Below are positions 1 through 9,244 of a stretch of 64,000 nucleotides of DNA, in pieces. The stretch spans positions 7,001,001 to 7,065,000 of the forward strand of contig NZ_CP040094.1 in the NCBI RefSeq assembly GCF_013343235.1. Direction: 5' to 3'. Every line of letters begins with the position of its first letter. The first letter of the stretch is position 1. Source of the stretch: Nostoc sp. TCL240-02. GTDB taxonomy: Bacteria; Cyanobacteriota; Cyanobacteriia; Cyanobacteriales; Nostocaceae. Position numbers and translations under genes: made by a program. The notes under the pieces are model-generated. The model saw only the letters and a program-made list of their open reading frames with translations. It did no database searches and had not been told where the DNA came from.

Positions 1-132
1 ATAAACTATTTTATTGCCAGGAGAAATATTCCTGAAAATGTGCGTTTTCAGGCTTTGCACAAAGTTTTGGCGTGCCAACTCATCATGAGTGGGTTGTGGT
101 AGCATAGCGTGTTGGAATTGTTGATCCATCAT
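1..132 (-). CDS. N-terminus of an unidentified protein (runs off the left edge)
   Basis: The minus strand is open for 44 codons from an ATG at 132 to the window edge, and starts Met-Met-Asp-Gln-Gln. A strong Shine-Dalgarno (GGAGG) lies just upstream of the ATG pair. It is transcribed in the same direction as trpB, whose stop is at about 161, so it sits immediately downstream of trpB. The visible part is hydrophilic, without a signal peptide. It loosely recalls the start of a cyanobacterial SAM-dependent methyltransferase family, but too little is present to name it. Confidence 0.6.
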   Translation of the reverse strand, partial: MMDQQFQHAMLPQPTHDELARQNFVQSLKTHIFRNISPGNKIVY

Positions 133-160
133 TGCTTCCTCCCAAATATTTTAAGTATAT

Positions 161-1396
161 TTACGCTGGCTCTAATAACTTAGCTACCGTTTGTACATCT
201 TTATCACCGCGTCCAGAGCAGTTAATTACAATTCGGGGACTGCCGCTTAGTTGGGGACATAGGGTTTCGAGATATGCGATCGCATGGGCTGTTTCTAATG
301 CTGGGATAATCCCTTCCAATTTCGATAATCGCTGAAATGCTGCTAAAGCCTCTGCATCCGTCACACTATAATATTCAGCGCGACCAATGTCTTTCAAATA
401 GCTATGTTCTGGCCCCACACCGGGATAATCTAACCCCGCACTAATTGAGTGCGCCTCAATGATTTGCCCATCTTCATCTTGTAATAGATAGCTCATTGCT
501 CCGTGCAATACACCAACTCGCCCTTTTGTCAAGGTTGCTGCGTGTTTTTCGGTATTAACACCTTCTCCGGCTGCCTCAATTCCAATAAAGCGGATAGAAA
601 AATCATTAATAAACTCATAGAATAGTCCCATTGCATTGGAACCACCACCCACACAAGCCAAGAGAATATCAGGCAGTGTGCCCCACTTTTCCATTGCTTG
701 CGCGCGAGTTTCTTGACCGATGACTGCATGGAAATCACGTACCATCATCGGGTAAGGATGGGGGCCTGCTACCGAACCCAGGATGTAGTGAGTTGTTTCC
801 ACATTTGTCACCCAATCGCGGATTGCTTCAGAAGTGGCATCTTTTAGGGTTCCAGTTCCCGCTTCCACCGGACGCACTTCTGCCCCCATCAACCGCATTC
901 TAAATACATTTAAAGATTGGCGTTCCATATCATGAACGCCCATGTAAATTACGCATTCCAGCCCAAAACGGGCGCAAACTGTGGCTGTAGCAACTCCATG
1001 TTGTCCAGCGCCAGTTTCGGCAATAATCCGTTGCTTACCCATGCGTTTCGCTAACAAAACCTGACCAAGGGCATTATTGATTTTGTGAGCGCCTGTATGA
1101 TTTAAATCTTCGCGCTTTAGATAAATTTGTGGCCCAGTGCGATCGGGTCGGGCATAATTAGCAGTCAGGCGTTCAGCGAAATACAATGGTGTGGCGCGTC
1201 CCACATAGTCTCGTAACAACTGCTGTAATTCTGCTTGAAAACCAGGGTCATTGCGGTATTGCTGATAAGCTGTTTCTAATTCAGCAAGCGCAGGCATCAG
1301 CGTTTCAGGTACATACTTACCGCCGAAGCGTCCAAAGCGACCTAACGCATCGGGAATCTGAGCAGTTGAACTTGGAGAGAGGGGAGTGGTAGTCAC
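161..1396 (-). CDS. trpB: Tryptophan synthase beta chain
   Basis: This 411-residue PLP enzyme joins indole and L-serine to make tryptophan, working as an alpha2beta2 complex with TrpA in the cytoplasm. The lysine that forms the Schiff base is in the HKINNALGQ motif at about residue 105. The phosphate-binding loop CVGGGSNA lies near residue 250, and the C-terminal NCSGRGDKD motif is present. Length is normal. No trpA lies next to it, as is usual in cyanobacteria, where trp genes are scattered; trpC is about 3 kb away. A short-repeat block sits in its upstream spacer. Confidence 0.97.
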   Translation of the reverse strand: MTTTPLSPSSTAQIPDALGRFGRFGGKYVPETLMPALAELETAYQQYRNDPGFQAELQQLLRDYVGRATPLYFAERLTANYARPDRTGPQIYLKREDLNHTGAHKINNALGQVLLAKRMGKQRIIAETGAGQHGVATATVCARFGLECVIYMGVHDMERQSLNVFRMRLMGAEVRPVEAGTGTLKDATSEAIRDWVTNVETTHYILGSVAGPHPYPMMVRDFHAVIGQETRAQAMEKWGTLPDILLACVGGGSNAMGLFYEFINDFSIRFIGIEAAGEGVNTEKHAATLTKGRVGVLHGAMSYLLQDEDGQIIEAHSISAGLDYPGVGPEHSYLKDIGRAEYYSVTDAEALAAFQRLSKLEGIIPALETAHAIAYLETLCPQLSGSPRIVINCSGRGDKDVQTVAKLLEPA

Positions 1397-1465
1397 AGGC
1401 TGTTTTCAATGACGGAAATGACTTAATTATTATAGAAAAGTCTGGGACATATCTGGGTATATCTA

Positions 1466-1599
1466 GGGGATGGGGGATGGGGAATGGGGAATGGGGAATG
1501 GGGAATGGGGAATGGGGGATTAGTTTTCCCCTGTGCCCAATTCCCAATGCCCAATGCCCAATGCCCAATTCCCAATGCCCAATGCCCAATTCCCAATCC
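1466..1599. repeat. Heptanucleotide short tandem repeats in inverted blocks
   Basis: A block of GGGGAAT-type heptamers (about 1466-1520) is followed by a block of the complementary CCCAATG/CCCAATT type (about 1535-1599). The two arms could pair into a long hairpin. It lies between the divergent trpB and SUI1-like genes. This is the short tandemly repeated repetitive (STRR) class common in Nostocales. Confidence 0.85.
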
Positions 1600-1701
1600 C
1601 TTGCAATGGATTTGTAATGCTAGCCTAGAAATTGATATCCCAGCAGAATGGTTGCGTAGAAGCTTCCACTGCTTTTGAAATTTTTCTTAAACATTTATTT
1701 T

Positions 1702-2049
1702 ATGTCTTCTTCCAATTCTAAATCTTCTGACAAAAGCTTCGTCTACCGCGAATTTGGTAACGACAACTCCGCCGCCACAGAAAGATCAATTCCAGAACTA
1801 CCTCCGCAACAACAAAATCTTAAAGTACAAGCTTCCCGCAAAGGACGTAAAGGCAAAACTGTCACAGTGATTAGTGGTTTTCAAGCTAAACCAGAAACCT
1901 TGGCAGATTTGGTGAAGCAGTTGAAAACCCAGTGTGGGACAGGTGGGACACTTAAAGATAACGAAATTGAAATTCAGGGCGAACACAAGCAGAAAATTGT
2001 CGAGATTTTGACCAAGCTAGGTTATAAAGCCAAAATTAGCGGTGGCTAA
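1702..2049 (+). CDS. SUI1/YciH-family translation factor-like protein
   Basis: A 115-residue protein of the eIF1/SUI1 fold, the bacterial YciH type, implicated in start-codon fidelity on the 30S subunit. The core runs from about residue 35 (RKGRKGKTVTVISGF) through CGTGGTLKDNEIEIQG to the C-terminus, with the family's basic loop and the GTGG turn. The frame is open from an ATG at 1675, but the ATG at 1702 gives the MSSSN start I expect for cyanobacterial homologues and avoids a hydrophobic lead, so I chose 1702. It stands alone. Confidence 0.9.
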   Translation: MSSSNSKSSDKSFVYREFGNDNSAATERSIPELPPQQQNLKVQASRKGRKGKTVTVISGFQAKPETLADLVKQLKTQCGTGGTLKDNEIEIQGEHKQKIVEILTKLGYKAKISGG

Positions 2050-2190
2050 TTTTGAGTGCGGTTTACCGCATTTTAACTGTTATCTAGATTGAGAGAGAGA
2101 ATGTTATCTTTGAAAAGTACTAATATGCTTGAACAGTTGTGAATAACTTTGTCAACAAGCTATTTTCAGTGAGATAAATAGGAGGTTTAA

Positions 2191-2349
2191 ATGGATTTAG
2201 TTCGGATTTTGTGTGCCATTTTCGTACCGCCTTTGGGAGTTTTTTTACAAGTAGGCTTTGGTATAGACTTTTGGATTAATATAGTTCTGACGCTTTTCGG
2301 TTACATTCCTGGAATTATTCATGCAGTATGGATAATTGCTAAGAAATAA
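2191..2349 (+). CDS. Pmp3/YqaE-family (UPF0057) small membrane protein
   Basis: A 52-residue, very hydrophobic protein that starts MDLVRILCAIFVPPLGVFLQ. It has two membrane helices (about residues 4-22 and 28-48) around the turn GFGIDFWIN and ends with a lysine pair. The PPLGVFL motif and the two-helix hairpin are hallmarks of Pmp3/YqaE proteins, which are linked to salt and membrane-potential stress. A good Shine-Dalgarno (GGAGG) lies 5 bases before the ATG. It is shorter than most gene callers report. Confidence 0.85.
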   Translation: MDLVRILCAIFVPPLGVFLQVGFGIDFWINIVLTLFGYIPGIIHAVWIIAKK

Positions 2350-2540
2350 TTCTTTGTACGAGTAGATTGGGTGTAACCATCTCTACAGGGGCAATTAATC
2401 AATTGCCTCTACAATAATATTTTTGAGTTGGATGTCTGCACGTATATATCACAATACCATGTTTCTTTTACTTAAAAAACTCTAAAGACACGATAAATCA
2501 TGTCGATACAGTATTAATATCTGTGGCAGTCAATCCCGAA

Positions 2541-3209
2541 TTAGCTCTCATTTTTTAACATCGCATAGAGTCTAAACTCTAGAAGCAAAGGGCAGATGTG
2601 TAACTGCCATTGCACAGTTGAGACATTCAAATCTTTGATTAAGCCAGTGCGTATATCTAGTACCCAACCATGAACCATAGGCGCTTTTCGCTCATAAAGT
2701 GCCTGACGCATGATAGAAGTTTGGTAGAGATTTTTCACTTGCGCCACTACATTTATTTCTGCCAAACGATTCAGACGTTCTTCTCTGGTTGGTAAGGCAT
2801 CAATTTCTTCTTGTTTGTGTAAATACAGTTCCCGAATCGGATTTACCCAGTTATCCAGTATTCCGATGGTTCTTCCTTCTAAAGCCGCTTTAATTCCTCC
2901 GCAGTCGTAGTGACCACAAACGATAATATGTTCCACCTTAAGATGTAAAATTGCGTATTCTAAAACGGCTAAAAAGTTAATATCCGTTAGAGAAACTTGA
3001 TTCGCAATATTACGATGAACAAATAATTCTCCTGGTTCTGTACGAGTAAGGTTTGTTAAGGGTAAACGACTATCAGAACACCCGATGTATAGAAAAGGTG
3101 GTGTTTGTCCCTTAGATAATTCTTGAAAGTAAGTTGGATCTATAGCTAATTTCTCCGCAACCCAAGCCTGATTATTTCTGAAGAGTTCATCAATGCTGTT
3201 ATATTTCAT
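2541..3209 (-). CDS. Beta-class carbonic anhydrase
   Basis: A 222-residue zinc enzyme that interconverts CO2 and bicarbonate. The beta-class zinc ligands are visible: Cys44 in CSDSR with Asp46 and Arg48, then His100 and Cys103 in CGHYDCGG. There is no signal peptide and no C-terminal extension, so it resembles the short E. coli Can type more than the longer carboxysomal CcaA. Given the RuBisCO and ccm genes in the same window it may serve inorganic-carbon balance, but its location cannot be read from the sequence. Confidence 0.94.
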   Translation of the reverse strand: MKYNSIDELFRNNQAWVAEKLAIDPTYFQELSKGQTPPFLYIGCSDSRLPLTNLTRTEPGELFVHRNIANQVSLTDINFLAVLEYAILHLKVEHIIVCGHYDCGGIKAALEGRTIGILDNWVNPIRELYLHKQEEIDALPTREERLNRLAEINVVAQVKNLYQTSIMRQALYERKAPMVHGWVLDIRTGLIKDLNVSTVQWQLHICPLLLEFRLYAMLKNES

Positions 3210-3688
3210 CTTTCGTCAAATTCGAGAGAGAATCTCATAAATATTTTAGCTGAATTACAGTTCCTGCTAAATCAGTATGAACTTGTTGCAATCTAAAATT
3301 TGAGAAAGATTACAGTCTTTTTCTACAGTATTAATATAATTATTGTATAAATTGTAAACAAGCGGGTTAGGATTTAGATAGAAAATAACTATGTATAACT
3401 TTAGGTAAATAGCTAAATAAAGTAAAATTTATATCACCAAAAATCTGATTATTAAGACTGTCAATTTCAAATTTTCATCTAATATCTGTAGATATTTTTG
3501 CAAAGTAAAAAAATTCTCTAAACAAAATTATTTTAAATCACACCCCAAACCGTACTTTTTAGTCAAGGAAGTGCGGCGTAACTTTTAAGTGCTATTACTT
3601 TAATACACAGAGACATTTATTTCCTGATAACAGTAAACTATCTTAACAAAGATGCCAAACTTGAGGTTGAGATATTCAGTTATCAGCT
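3210..3688. other. AT-rich spacer, no feature seen
   Basis: This spacer lies upstream of the carbonic anhydrase gene, which reads away from it. It is AT-rich. I see no open frame with a ribosome-binding site, no strong hairpin and no repeat block. It probably holds the carbonic anhydrase promoter, but no box is clear enough to mark. Confidence 0.4.
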
Positions 3689-3940
3689 TCAATCAGGGGC
3701 AACAACTTTGCTCCCGTTATGATGATTGATTGACCAACGGTGATCGACAGTCACAGAGGAAAATTCGCAAATTTCTTCTAGTCGTTTTTGTTGTACCGCA
3801 GCTTTACGGAGAGTAATAATTAGTTGATTTACCTGATGTCGTAAATCTGGATTATCATTTACTGCTAACATGGTTTGTCTTTCTAAAAGTTGAAGTATAA
3901 GTTCGTAGTGAATAGGTGAAGGTAGAGGAATTTGCTCCAT
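3689..3940 (-). CDS. DUF5340-like conserved cyanobacterial protein
   Basis: A small acidic/helical protein of 83 residues (90 if the upstream ATG at 3961 is used). The core MEQIPLPSPIHYELILQLLE, followed by a helix rich in Leu/Gln, then QLIITLRKAAVQQKRLEE, matches my memory of the cyanobacterial DUF5340 family, whose members start at this MEQIPLPSP. Function is unknown. It has no signal peptide or membrane span. It is transcribed in the same direction as trpC downstream but 200 bases away. Confidence 0.7.
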   Translation of the reverse strand: MEQIPLPSPIHYELILQLLERQTMLAVNDNPDLRHQVNQLIITLRKAAVQQKRLEEICEFSSVTVDHRWSINHHNGSKVVAPD

Positions 3941-4166
3941 GAAGTTAAATTCTGATTTCATATTTGGAATTTTGTCTTAGTCAAATTTTATCTCTTGTAA
4001 ATGAATTGTTACATAAGAAATAACTAGTTGCTTATGGCTTTAATTTGATTAGCGATGAAGATTTGGCAAAGATATTGATAATAGTTGACAGCAAAGTGCT
4101 GCGTGTCTACGCATAGTATGCCCCATTAGTTGCCCTGCACTAAGACGTACAGGGGAAGTTTTTATT

Positions 4167-5057
4167 TCAGAAATTCTTCGGTAATATACTGGCGATCGCA
4201 GCACCGGGATCTGGTTGTTTTACCAAAGATTCCCCAATGAGTACGGCAGATGCACCTGCTGTAAGCACTAAACTCAAATCATCTGGGTTATGTAGTCCTG
4301 ACTCGCTGACAACAAGGATGTTTTTCTCCTGCAATTGGCTACCCCTTGCAGCTAAAAGTTGGCAAGTAGTTTGCAGGTCAACAGAGAAATCTTCCAAATT
4401 GCGATTATTTATTCCTACTAAGGAGACACCATCCAAGGCTAACACACGGTCAAGTTCTGCCAAGCTATGGACTTCAATCAAGGCTGCCATTTTCAAGTTA
4501 TTAGCAATTTTCAGGAAGTATTTCAAATCTTGATCGCCCAGGATAGCCGCAATCAACAAAATCGCATCCGCACCGTGAATCCGTGCCAAGTATATTTGGT
4601 AAGCATAAATAATAAACTCTTTGCATAATAGGGGCAAATCTACGGCAGCCCGAACCTTGGCTAAGTTTTCAAAACTACCTTGAAAGAACTTGACATCGGT
4701 TAGCACCGAAAGACAACTAGCTTTGCCTTGCTGATAAGATTGGGCGATCGCTACTGGGTCAAAATCTTCTCGGAAAACGCCTTTACTTGGTGAAGCTTTT
4801 TTAACTTCGGCAATCAATGCTGGCTTCGTCTTACCTTGACGCAAAGCAGCCACAAAATCACGAGTTGGCGGTGCAGTGAGTACTTGCTTTTGCAATTCTT
4901 GTAAAGGAACCTTTTCCCGCATCAGGTCATATTCTATTTCTTTCTGCCAGACAATTTCTTCCAAGATATTGTTTGGCGCTGAATCAGGCACGGCAGCCTG
5001 GTAACGCAATATCGATACATCAATAGCTGGATTAGGGGAACGACGACGGATTTGCAT
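4167..5057 (-). CDS. trpC: Indole-3-glycerol-phosphate synthase
   Basis: A 296-residue TIM-barrel enzyme that closes the indole ring in tryptophan synthesis. Visible motifs are the catalytic lysine loop KKASPSKG near residue 87, [38 protein letters not shown] and the phosphate-binding [11 protein letters not shown]. The roughly 60-residue N-terminal lead before the barrel is usual for cyanobacterial TrpC. It lies downstream of lpdA on the same strand, separated by a repeat block, so a read-through operon is possible. It is not fused to TrpF. Confidence 0.97.
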   Translation of the reverse strand: MQIRRRSPNPAIDVSILRYQAAVPDSAPNNILEEIVWQKEIEYDLMREKVPLQELQKQVLTAPPTRDFVAALRQGKTKPALIAEVKKASPSKGVFREDFDPVAIAQSYQQGKASCLSVLTDVKFFQGSFENLAKVRAAVDLPLLCKEFIIYAYQIYLARIHGADAILLIAAILGDQDLKYFLKIANNLKMAALIEVHSLAELDRVLALDGVSLVGINNRNLEDFSVDLQTTCQLLAARGSQLQEKNILVVSESGLHNPDDLSLVLTAGASAVLIGESLVKQPDPGAAIASILPKNF

Positions 5058-5059
5058 AA

Positions 5060-5175
5060 ATTAGGGAATGGGGATTGAGGACTAGGGATTGGGGATTAGG
5101 GATTGGGGATTAGAGACTAGAGACTAGGAATGAATTCTTCCCAATCCCCAGTACCCAGTACCCAGTACCCAATCC
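5060..5175. repeat. GGGATTA-type short tandem repeats with complementary arm
   Basis: Repeated GGGGATTAGGGATT units (5065-5115) are followed by CCAGTACCCAGTACCCA units up to the 3' end of lpdA. They fill the lpdA-trpC spacer and could form an mRNA hairpin. Confidence 0.8.
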
Positions 5176-6606
5176 CTAAATAGCGATCGCTCGTTTATAA
5201 GCTTCGTCCAAGACTTCGGAGAGTGTTGGGTGGGCGTGAACTAAATGTGCGAGGCTTTGAACGGATTGACGGTTTGCGATCGCGGCTGACGCTTCATGAA
5301 TTAAGTCTGAGGCGTGCAGTCCGAAAATGTGAACGCCTAAGACTTCTCCTGTATCTTTGCGATATATCACTTTGGCAATACCGTCGGCTTCATTTTCTGC
5401 CAACGCTTTGGAATTCCCTTTGAAGTAACTCCGACTTGTGGCGATTTCAAACCCTTCGGTTTTTCCTAATTCCTTCGCTGCGGTTTCTGTTAAACCTACA
5501 TAGCTGACTTCTGGGTGGGTAAAAGCTGCTGCGGGGATGCTGCGATAGTCTACTATTCTTTCCCTCCCAACTATATTTTCTACCGCGATGATGCCTTGAG
5601 CAGAAGCCGCATGTGCTAACATCATCTTCCCATTAGCATCACCAATTGCCCAGACATTTGGTACTACTTCACCGCCTGATAGCACAGCCATGTGATCGTC
5701 AACTGGAATAAAATTCCGCCGATCGAGTTCTATGCCCACAGACTCCAAACCAAGATTTTTGGTCGCTGGGATGCGTCCTGTAGCCACCAAGCAAGCATCT
5801 ACTTCGATGACATCTACATCTTCTTTGGTTTTGAAATCTGCTAACTCAATTACCACAGGCGAACCAGGGGTGACTTTTTTGGCGTATATCCCTACTTTCG
5901 TTTCAATATCGCGGGGAGTAATCAACACCCGTTCGGCAAGTTTGGCAATATCGCGGTCAAATCCTGGCATTAACTGATCTAGGGCTTCAATCAAGGTGAT
6001 TTCACAACCCAAAGCTGAGTAAACATCAGAAAATTCCAAGCCGATGTAACCACTACCAATAATCGCCACCCAGTCTGGTAACGACTCCAACTTTACACCT
6101 TGGTCGCTGGTAAAGACAGTTTTACCATCTACTTCAATCCCTGGAGGTACAAAAGGAATTGAACCAGGGGAAAGGATGATGTCTTTGGCTGTGATGATTT
6201 TTTCGCCACCGTCTCCGGTGACAGAGACTTTTTGCGCCCCAGCGATTTTTCCCCAACCTCTGATAATATCGACTCCTAGACGTTTGAGACTGTTGGTTAA
6301 GTCCCCTTGAATTTTTGAGACGAGATTATTAGCATGATTAGCGATCGCTTGGCGATCGAATTCCACGTTACCAATTTGAATTCCCAGCGATTTGAGGTGG
6401 TGGGCATCGCGTAACTCCCGCACCCGCCCAGATGCCGCCAGCAGTGCTTTAGAAGGAATACAACCCCGATTAACACAGGTTCCTCCCATATCAGCAGCTT
6501 CAATAATCGCTGTTTTTAAACCACAACTTACGGCGTGTAAGGCTGCACCATGTCCGCCTACACCAGCGCCGATAATGACTAAATCGTAATCAAATCCTTG
6601 ACTCAC
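5176..6606 (-). CDS. lpdA: Dihydrolipoyl dehydrogenase (E3)
   Basis: A 476-residue FAD enzyme that reoxidises dihydrolipoamide in pyruvate dehydrogenase and the glycine cleavage system. The N-terminal FAD motif is [12 protein letters not shown]. The redox disulfide is Cys44/Cys49 in [16 protein letters not shown]. The NAD motif is [11 protein letters not shown], about residue 183. The second FAD motif VWAIGDANG and the C-terminal HAHPTLSE active-site His-Glu are all present. Length and motifs are normal. It reads toward trpC. Confidence 0.96.
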   Translation of the reverse strand: MSQGFDYDLVIIGAGVGGHGAALHAVSCGLKTAIIEAADMGGTCVNRGCIPSKALLAASGRVRELRDAHHLKSLGIQIGNVEFDRQAIANHANNLVSKIQGDLTNSLKRLGVDIIRGWGKIAGAQKVSVTGDGGEKIITAKDIILSPGSIPFVPPGIEVDGKTVFTSDQGVKLESLPDWVAIIGSGYIGLEFSDVYSALGCEITLIEALDQLMPGFDRDIAKLAERVLITPRDIETKVGIYAKKVTPGSPVVIELADFKTKEDVDVIEVDACLVATGRIPATKNLGLESVGIELDRRNFIPVDDHMAVLSGGEVVPNVWAIGDANGKMMLAHAASAQGIIAVENIVGRERIVDYRSIPAAAFTHPEVSYVGLTETAAKELGKTEGFEIATSRSYFKGNSKALAENEADGIAKVIYRKDTGEVLGVHIFGLHASDLIHEASAAIANRQSVQSLAHLVHAHPTLSEVLDEAYKRAIAI

Positions 6607-7087
6607 GTTAGGTTCCCCGTCTGCTTCGCCTATTTATTCTCAACTTGACTGACAATCAGCGCAACCCCTTTAACAGTTATCAGTTATCAGTTGTCAGTTT
6701 TGTTGCTGGGTTTAAGCCCCCAGCACATAGTTATCAGTGAACACTGGAAACTGCTAACTGATTTAAATCCCCTACCATCCGCCTGATAACTACTTATTGA
6801 TTTAACGTTCGGGTGTTGCTAACTTCAATTATGATTCACTGACTTCGTGCGAAAAGATGGATGTTTTCAGTAATTATAGTCAAATCTAGATACTTATTTT
6901 TTTTATACTCTAAAGGTGAGATGCTCCCGATGGGGGAGCAGGGAGCAAGGGAGAAGAGTTTTCCCCCCTGCCCCTCTGCCTCTTTTCAATTCCCAATTCC
7001 CAATGACTAATAACTTTACAGCGCCATCGCCTAACACCTAAGCTGGATTTAGGATTCATCCAGAGGATTTACACAGGCGATTGCTCG
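6607..7087. other. Spacer between divergent lpdA and SWIM-protein genes
   Basis: This 480-bp spacer holds CAGTTATCAGTTAT-type repeats (6677-6700), a 13-bp match to an ISKra4 end at 6916-6928, and a purine-rich/pyrimidine-rich pair (GGGGGAGCAGGG..., CCCCTGCCCC) around 6930-6975. It presumably also carries two divergent promoters, which I cannot place. Confidence 0.5.
6916..6928. repeat. Solitary match to an ISKra4-like end
   Basis: GTGAGATGCTCCC is identical to the outer 13 bases of one end of the ISKra4-like element at 22816-23981 and is preceded by a similar A-rich run. No transposase lies beside it, so it looks like a relic end. Confidence 0.4.
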
Positions 7088-8863
7088 ATGTCTATTCCCC
7101 AAATTACTGAATTTACTATCCGCCGTCATGCCAACACCAAATCTTTCCAACGCGGCGAGGCATACTATGAGGCTGGTGCTGTTCATACTGTTACCCAACG
7201 TGGTCATCTGCTTCAAGCCGAAGTTGCAGGTACTGAAGCAAGACCTTATCATGTCAATTTGAGTTTCGATAGCAGTGGGTTAACCTCGGCAAACTGCACC
7301 TGTGCCTACAACTTTGACGGTTGGTGCAAACACATTATCGCCACGATGCTTGTCTGTGCGCGTGATTCAGAAAGTATTGAACAGCGCCCCACCCTAGAAC
7401 AACTACTCAATCGCCTGGATAATATCCAAACTCAAAGGCTGCTGCAAGAGTTGGTAAATGAATACCCACCACTAATTGAGGCGATTGATCGTCATGTAGG
7501 TTGGATGACGAATCCGATTATCGAGCAAACAACCATAAGACCTGTACACCGCCTGACTATTGATCCGGCTCCCATTCGGCGGCAAGTCCGGCAAATCATT
7601 CGGGATGCTGTGCGCTTCTTTGAGGAAGGGTGTGAAGAAGACCCAATTGCTGAAGAATTGGTGAGTGTGGTGCAAACTGCGGTAGGTTTTAGCGAACGGG
7701 GAGAGGGCGAAAATGCGATCGCTATTTTAGAAGCGATTACCTTTACTTGTGTGGAAAATTGGGACGACATTGCAGATTACGGCGCTGAAAATGATGAAAT
7801 TGTCGGGGAATTAAATGAGGCTTGGTGTGAAGCAATTCTGACTGCTGAACTTACCCCAGAAGAAAAAGTTGATATTCAAATAAATTTGGAAGCTTGGCAA
7901 GATGAGTGGAATGCTGATTTTAGCCTAGTGATGGAAGCTTTACGTCAAGGTTGGGATTATCCGCCCCTAGTGCAAGTTCTCCAAGGTAATATTACCGAAA
8001 GGGGAGCTTGGGAAGAAGACGTACCAGACTATGCAGATGATTTGGCACTAATTCGGCTAAAAATTCTTGAACGTCAGGAACGTTACCAAGAATACCTCTA
8101 TTTAGCAGAAGCAGAAGGACAAACCCAGCAGTATCTCACAATGTTAGGGCGTTTGGGCAGAGTAGAAGAAGCAGTTGATGCTGCTCAAACCCAGATGAAC
8201 TCAATGGAAGAGGCCTTTGCCCTAGCGAAAACACTAAGCGAACAGGGGGCATTACAGCAAGCACTAGATATAGCCCAGAGTGGGTTAAATTTACCAGGTA
8301 ATTGTCAGCACGAATTAGGAATTTGGACAAGTGATTTAGCTGTTGAGTTGGGTAATAGTGAAGCTGCTTTATTAGCAATTAAAGCGGCTTTTCAAGTCAA
8401 GCCCTCCTTTGTTGACTATGAAAAGATGGCAGAATTAGCTGGGGAAAACTGGGAAACTGTCAAAATAGACTTGCTGAGAATTATTCGTACTTATAGTGGT
8501 TGGGGAACAGAATCAGCCAAAGTGGATATATTATTGCATGAGGGGCTAATTGATGATGCAATTGCGATCGCTAGTGAACTCAGTTCTTATTATTCAGAAT
8601 TGATTCATCGCGTCATGAATGCCGCTATTACTCACAATCCTACTTGGGTGATTGCTAATGCGCGTCGCCGTGCCGAAAAGATTATGGATGGAGGTAAGGC
8701 AGAATATTACTACTATGCGGTTGAATGGTTAAAAAAAGTCCGTGCCGCCTACTTGGAATCTGGGAAGAAAGCTGACTGGTTAAGCTATCGTGAAAACTTG
8801 ATGCAAACCCACGCTCGTAAACGTAAATTGATGGGAATGTTGCAGCAAAGGGATATGGAATGA
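7088..8863 (+). CDS. SWIM zinc-finger protein with TPR-like helical body
   Basis: A 591-residue protein. The SWIM zinc finger is CxCx7CxH: Cys70, Cys72, Cys80 and His82. It is followed by a long acidic, alpha-helical region (about 100-580) with repeated Ala/Leu/Glu-rich helix pairs of TPR/SEL1 look. SWIM fingers bind DNA or proteins. In bacteria such proteins often sit beside SNF2 helicases, but no helicase is near here. No signal peptide. Role unknown. Confidence 0.8.
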   Translation: MSIPQITEFTIRRHANTKSFQRGEAYYEAGAVHTVTQRGHLLQAEVAGTEARPYHVNLSFDSSGLTSANCTCAYNFDGWCKHIIATMLVCARDSESIEQRPTLEQLLNRLDNIQTQRLLQELVNEYPPLIEAIDRHVGWMTNPIIEQTTIRPVHRLTIDPAPIRRQVRQIIRDAVRFFEEGCEEDPIAEELVSVVQTAVGFSERGEGENAIAILEAITFTCVENWDDIADYGAENDEIVGELNEAWCEAILTAELTPEEKVDIQINLEAWQDEWNADFSLVMEALRQGWDYPPLVQVLQGNITERGAWEEDVPDYADDLALIRLKILERQERYQEYLYLAEAEGQTQQYLTMLGRLGRVEEAVDAAQTQMNSMEEAFALAKTLSEQGALQQALDIAQSGLNLPGNCQHELGIWTSDLAVELGNSEAALLAIKAAFQVKPSFVDYEKMAELAGENWETVKIDLLRIIRTYSGWGTESAKVDILLHEGLIDDAIAIASELSSYYSELIHRVMNAAITHNPTWVIANARRRAEKIMDGGKAEYYYYAVEWLKKVRAAYLESGKKADWLSYRENLMQTHARKRKLMGMLQQRDME

Positions 8864-8868
8864 AAGGG

Positions 8869-8927
8869 GATTGGGAATTGGGAATTGGGAATTGGGCATG
8901 GGGAATTGGGAATGGGGAATTGGGAAA
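8869..8927. repeat. GGGAATT/GGGCATG short tandem repeats
   Basis: Eight or so copies of a GGGAATT-type heptamer follow the stop of the SWIM gene directly. Only the G-rich arm is present here. Confidence 0.8.
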
Positions 8928-9029
8928 ACTAGGTTGCGCCACTTGCGGACAAGGCTTTAAACCTTTACCTTTTTTCGTGAAAACTATTAAACGGTGAAAT
9001 TAATTATGCGTTTACTAAAACCTTTGTAG

Positions 9030-9062
9030 AGACGTAGTATTGCTACGTCTTTACTTTCTTTT
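9030..9062 (+). terminator. Rho-independent terminator after the SWIM gene
   Basis: AGACGTAG pairs with CTACGTCT around a 5-base loop and is followed by a T-rich tract. It is the only clear element in the 380-bp spacer before the TpsB gene, apart from the repeat block. Confidence 0.6.
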
Positions 9063-9244
9063 TTACTCAGATTTATAATCGATGCTTTTAAATCTGCATT
9101 AACCATATTATTGAGCTTTGAAATTGCTTTTAAATTGAGATTTGCCCAAGATATTAACTTTAACGACAAAAGATGAAGTAAGATTCACATTTGAGACAGT
9201 TTCCGTATAATTCCATAGTTACGGACAAAAAATAGTGCAGTGCG

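Noticed and set aside
1317..1678. Two open frames in the trpB upstream spacer, on both strands
   Set aside because: Both consist largely of the heptamer repeat read as protein and overlap trpB codons.
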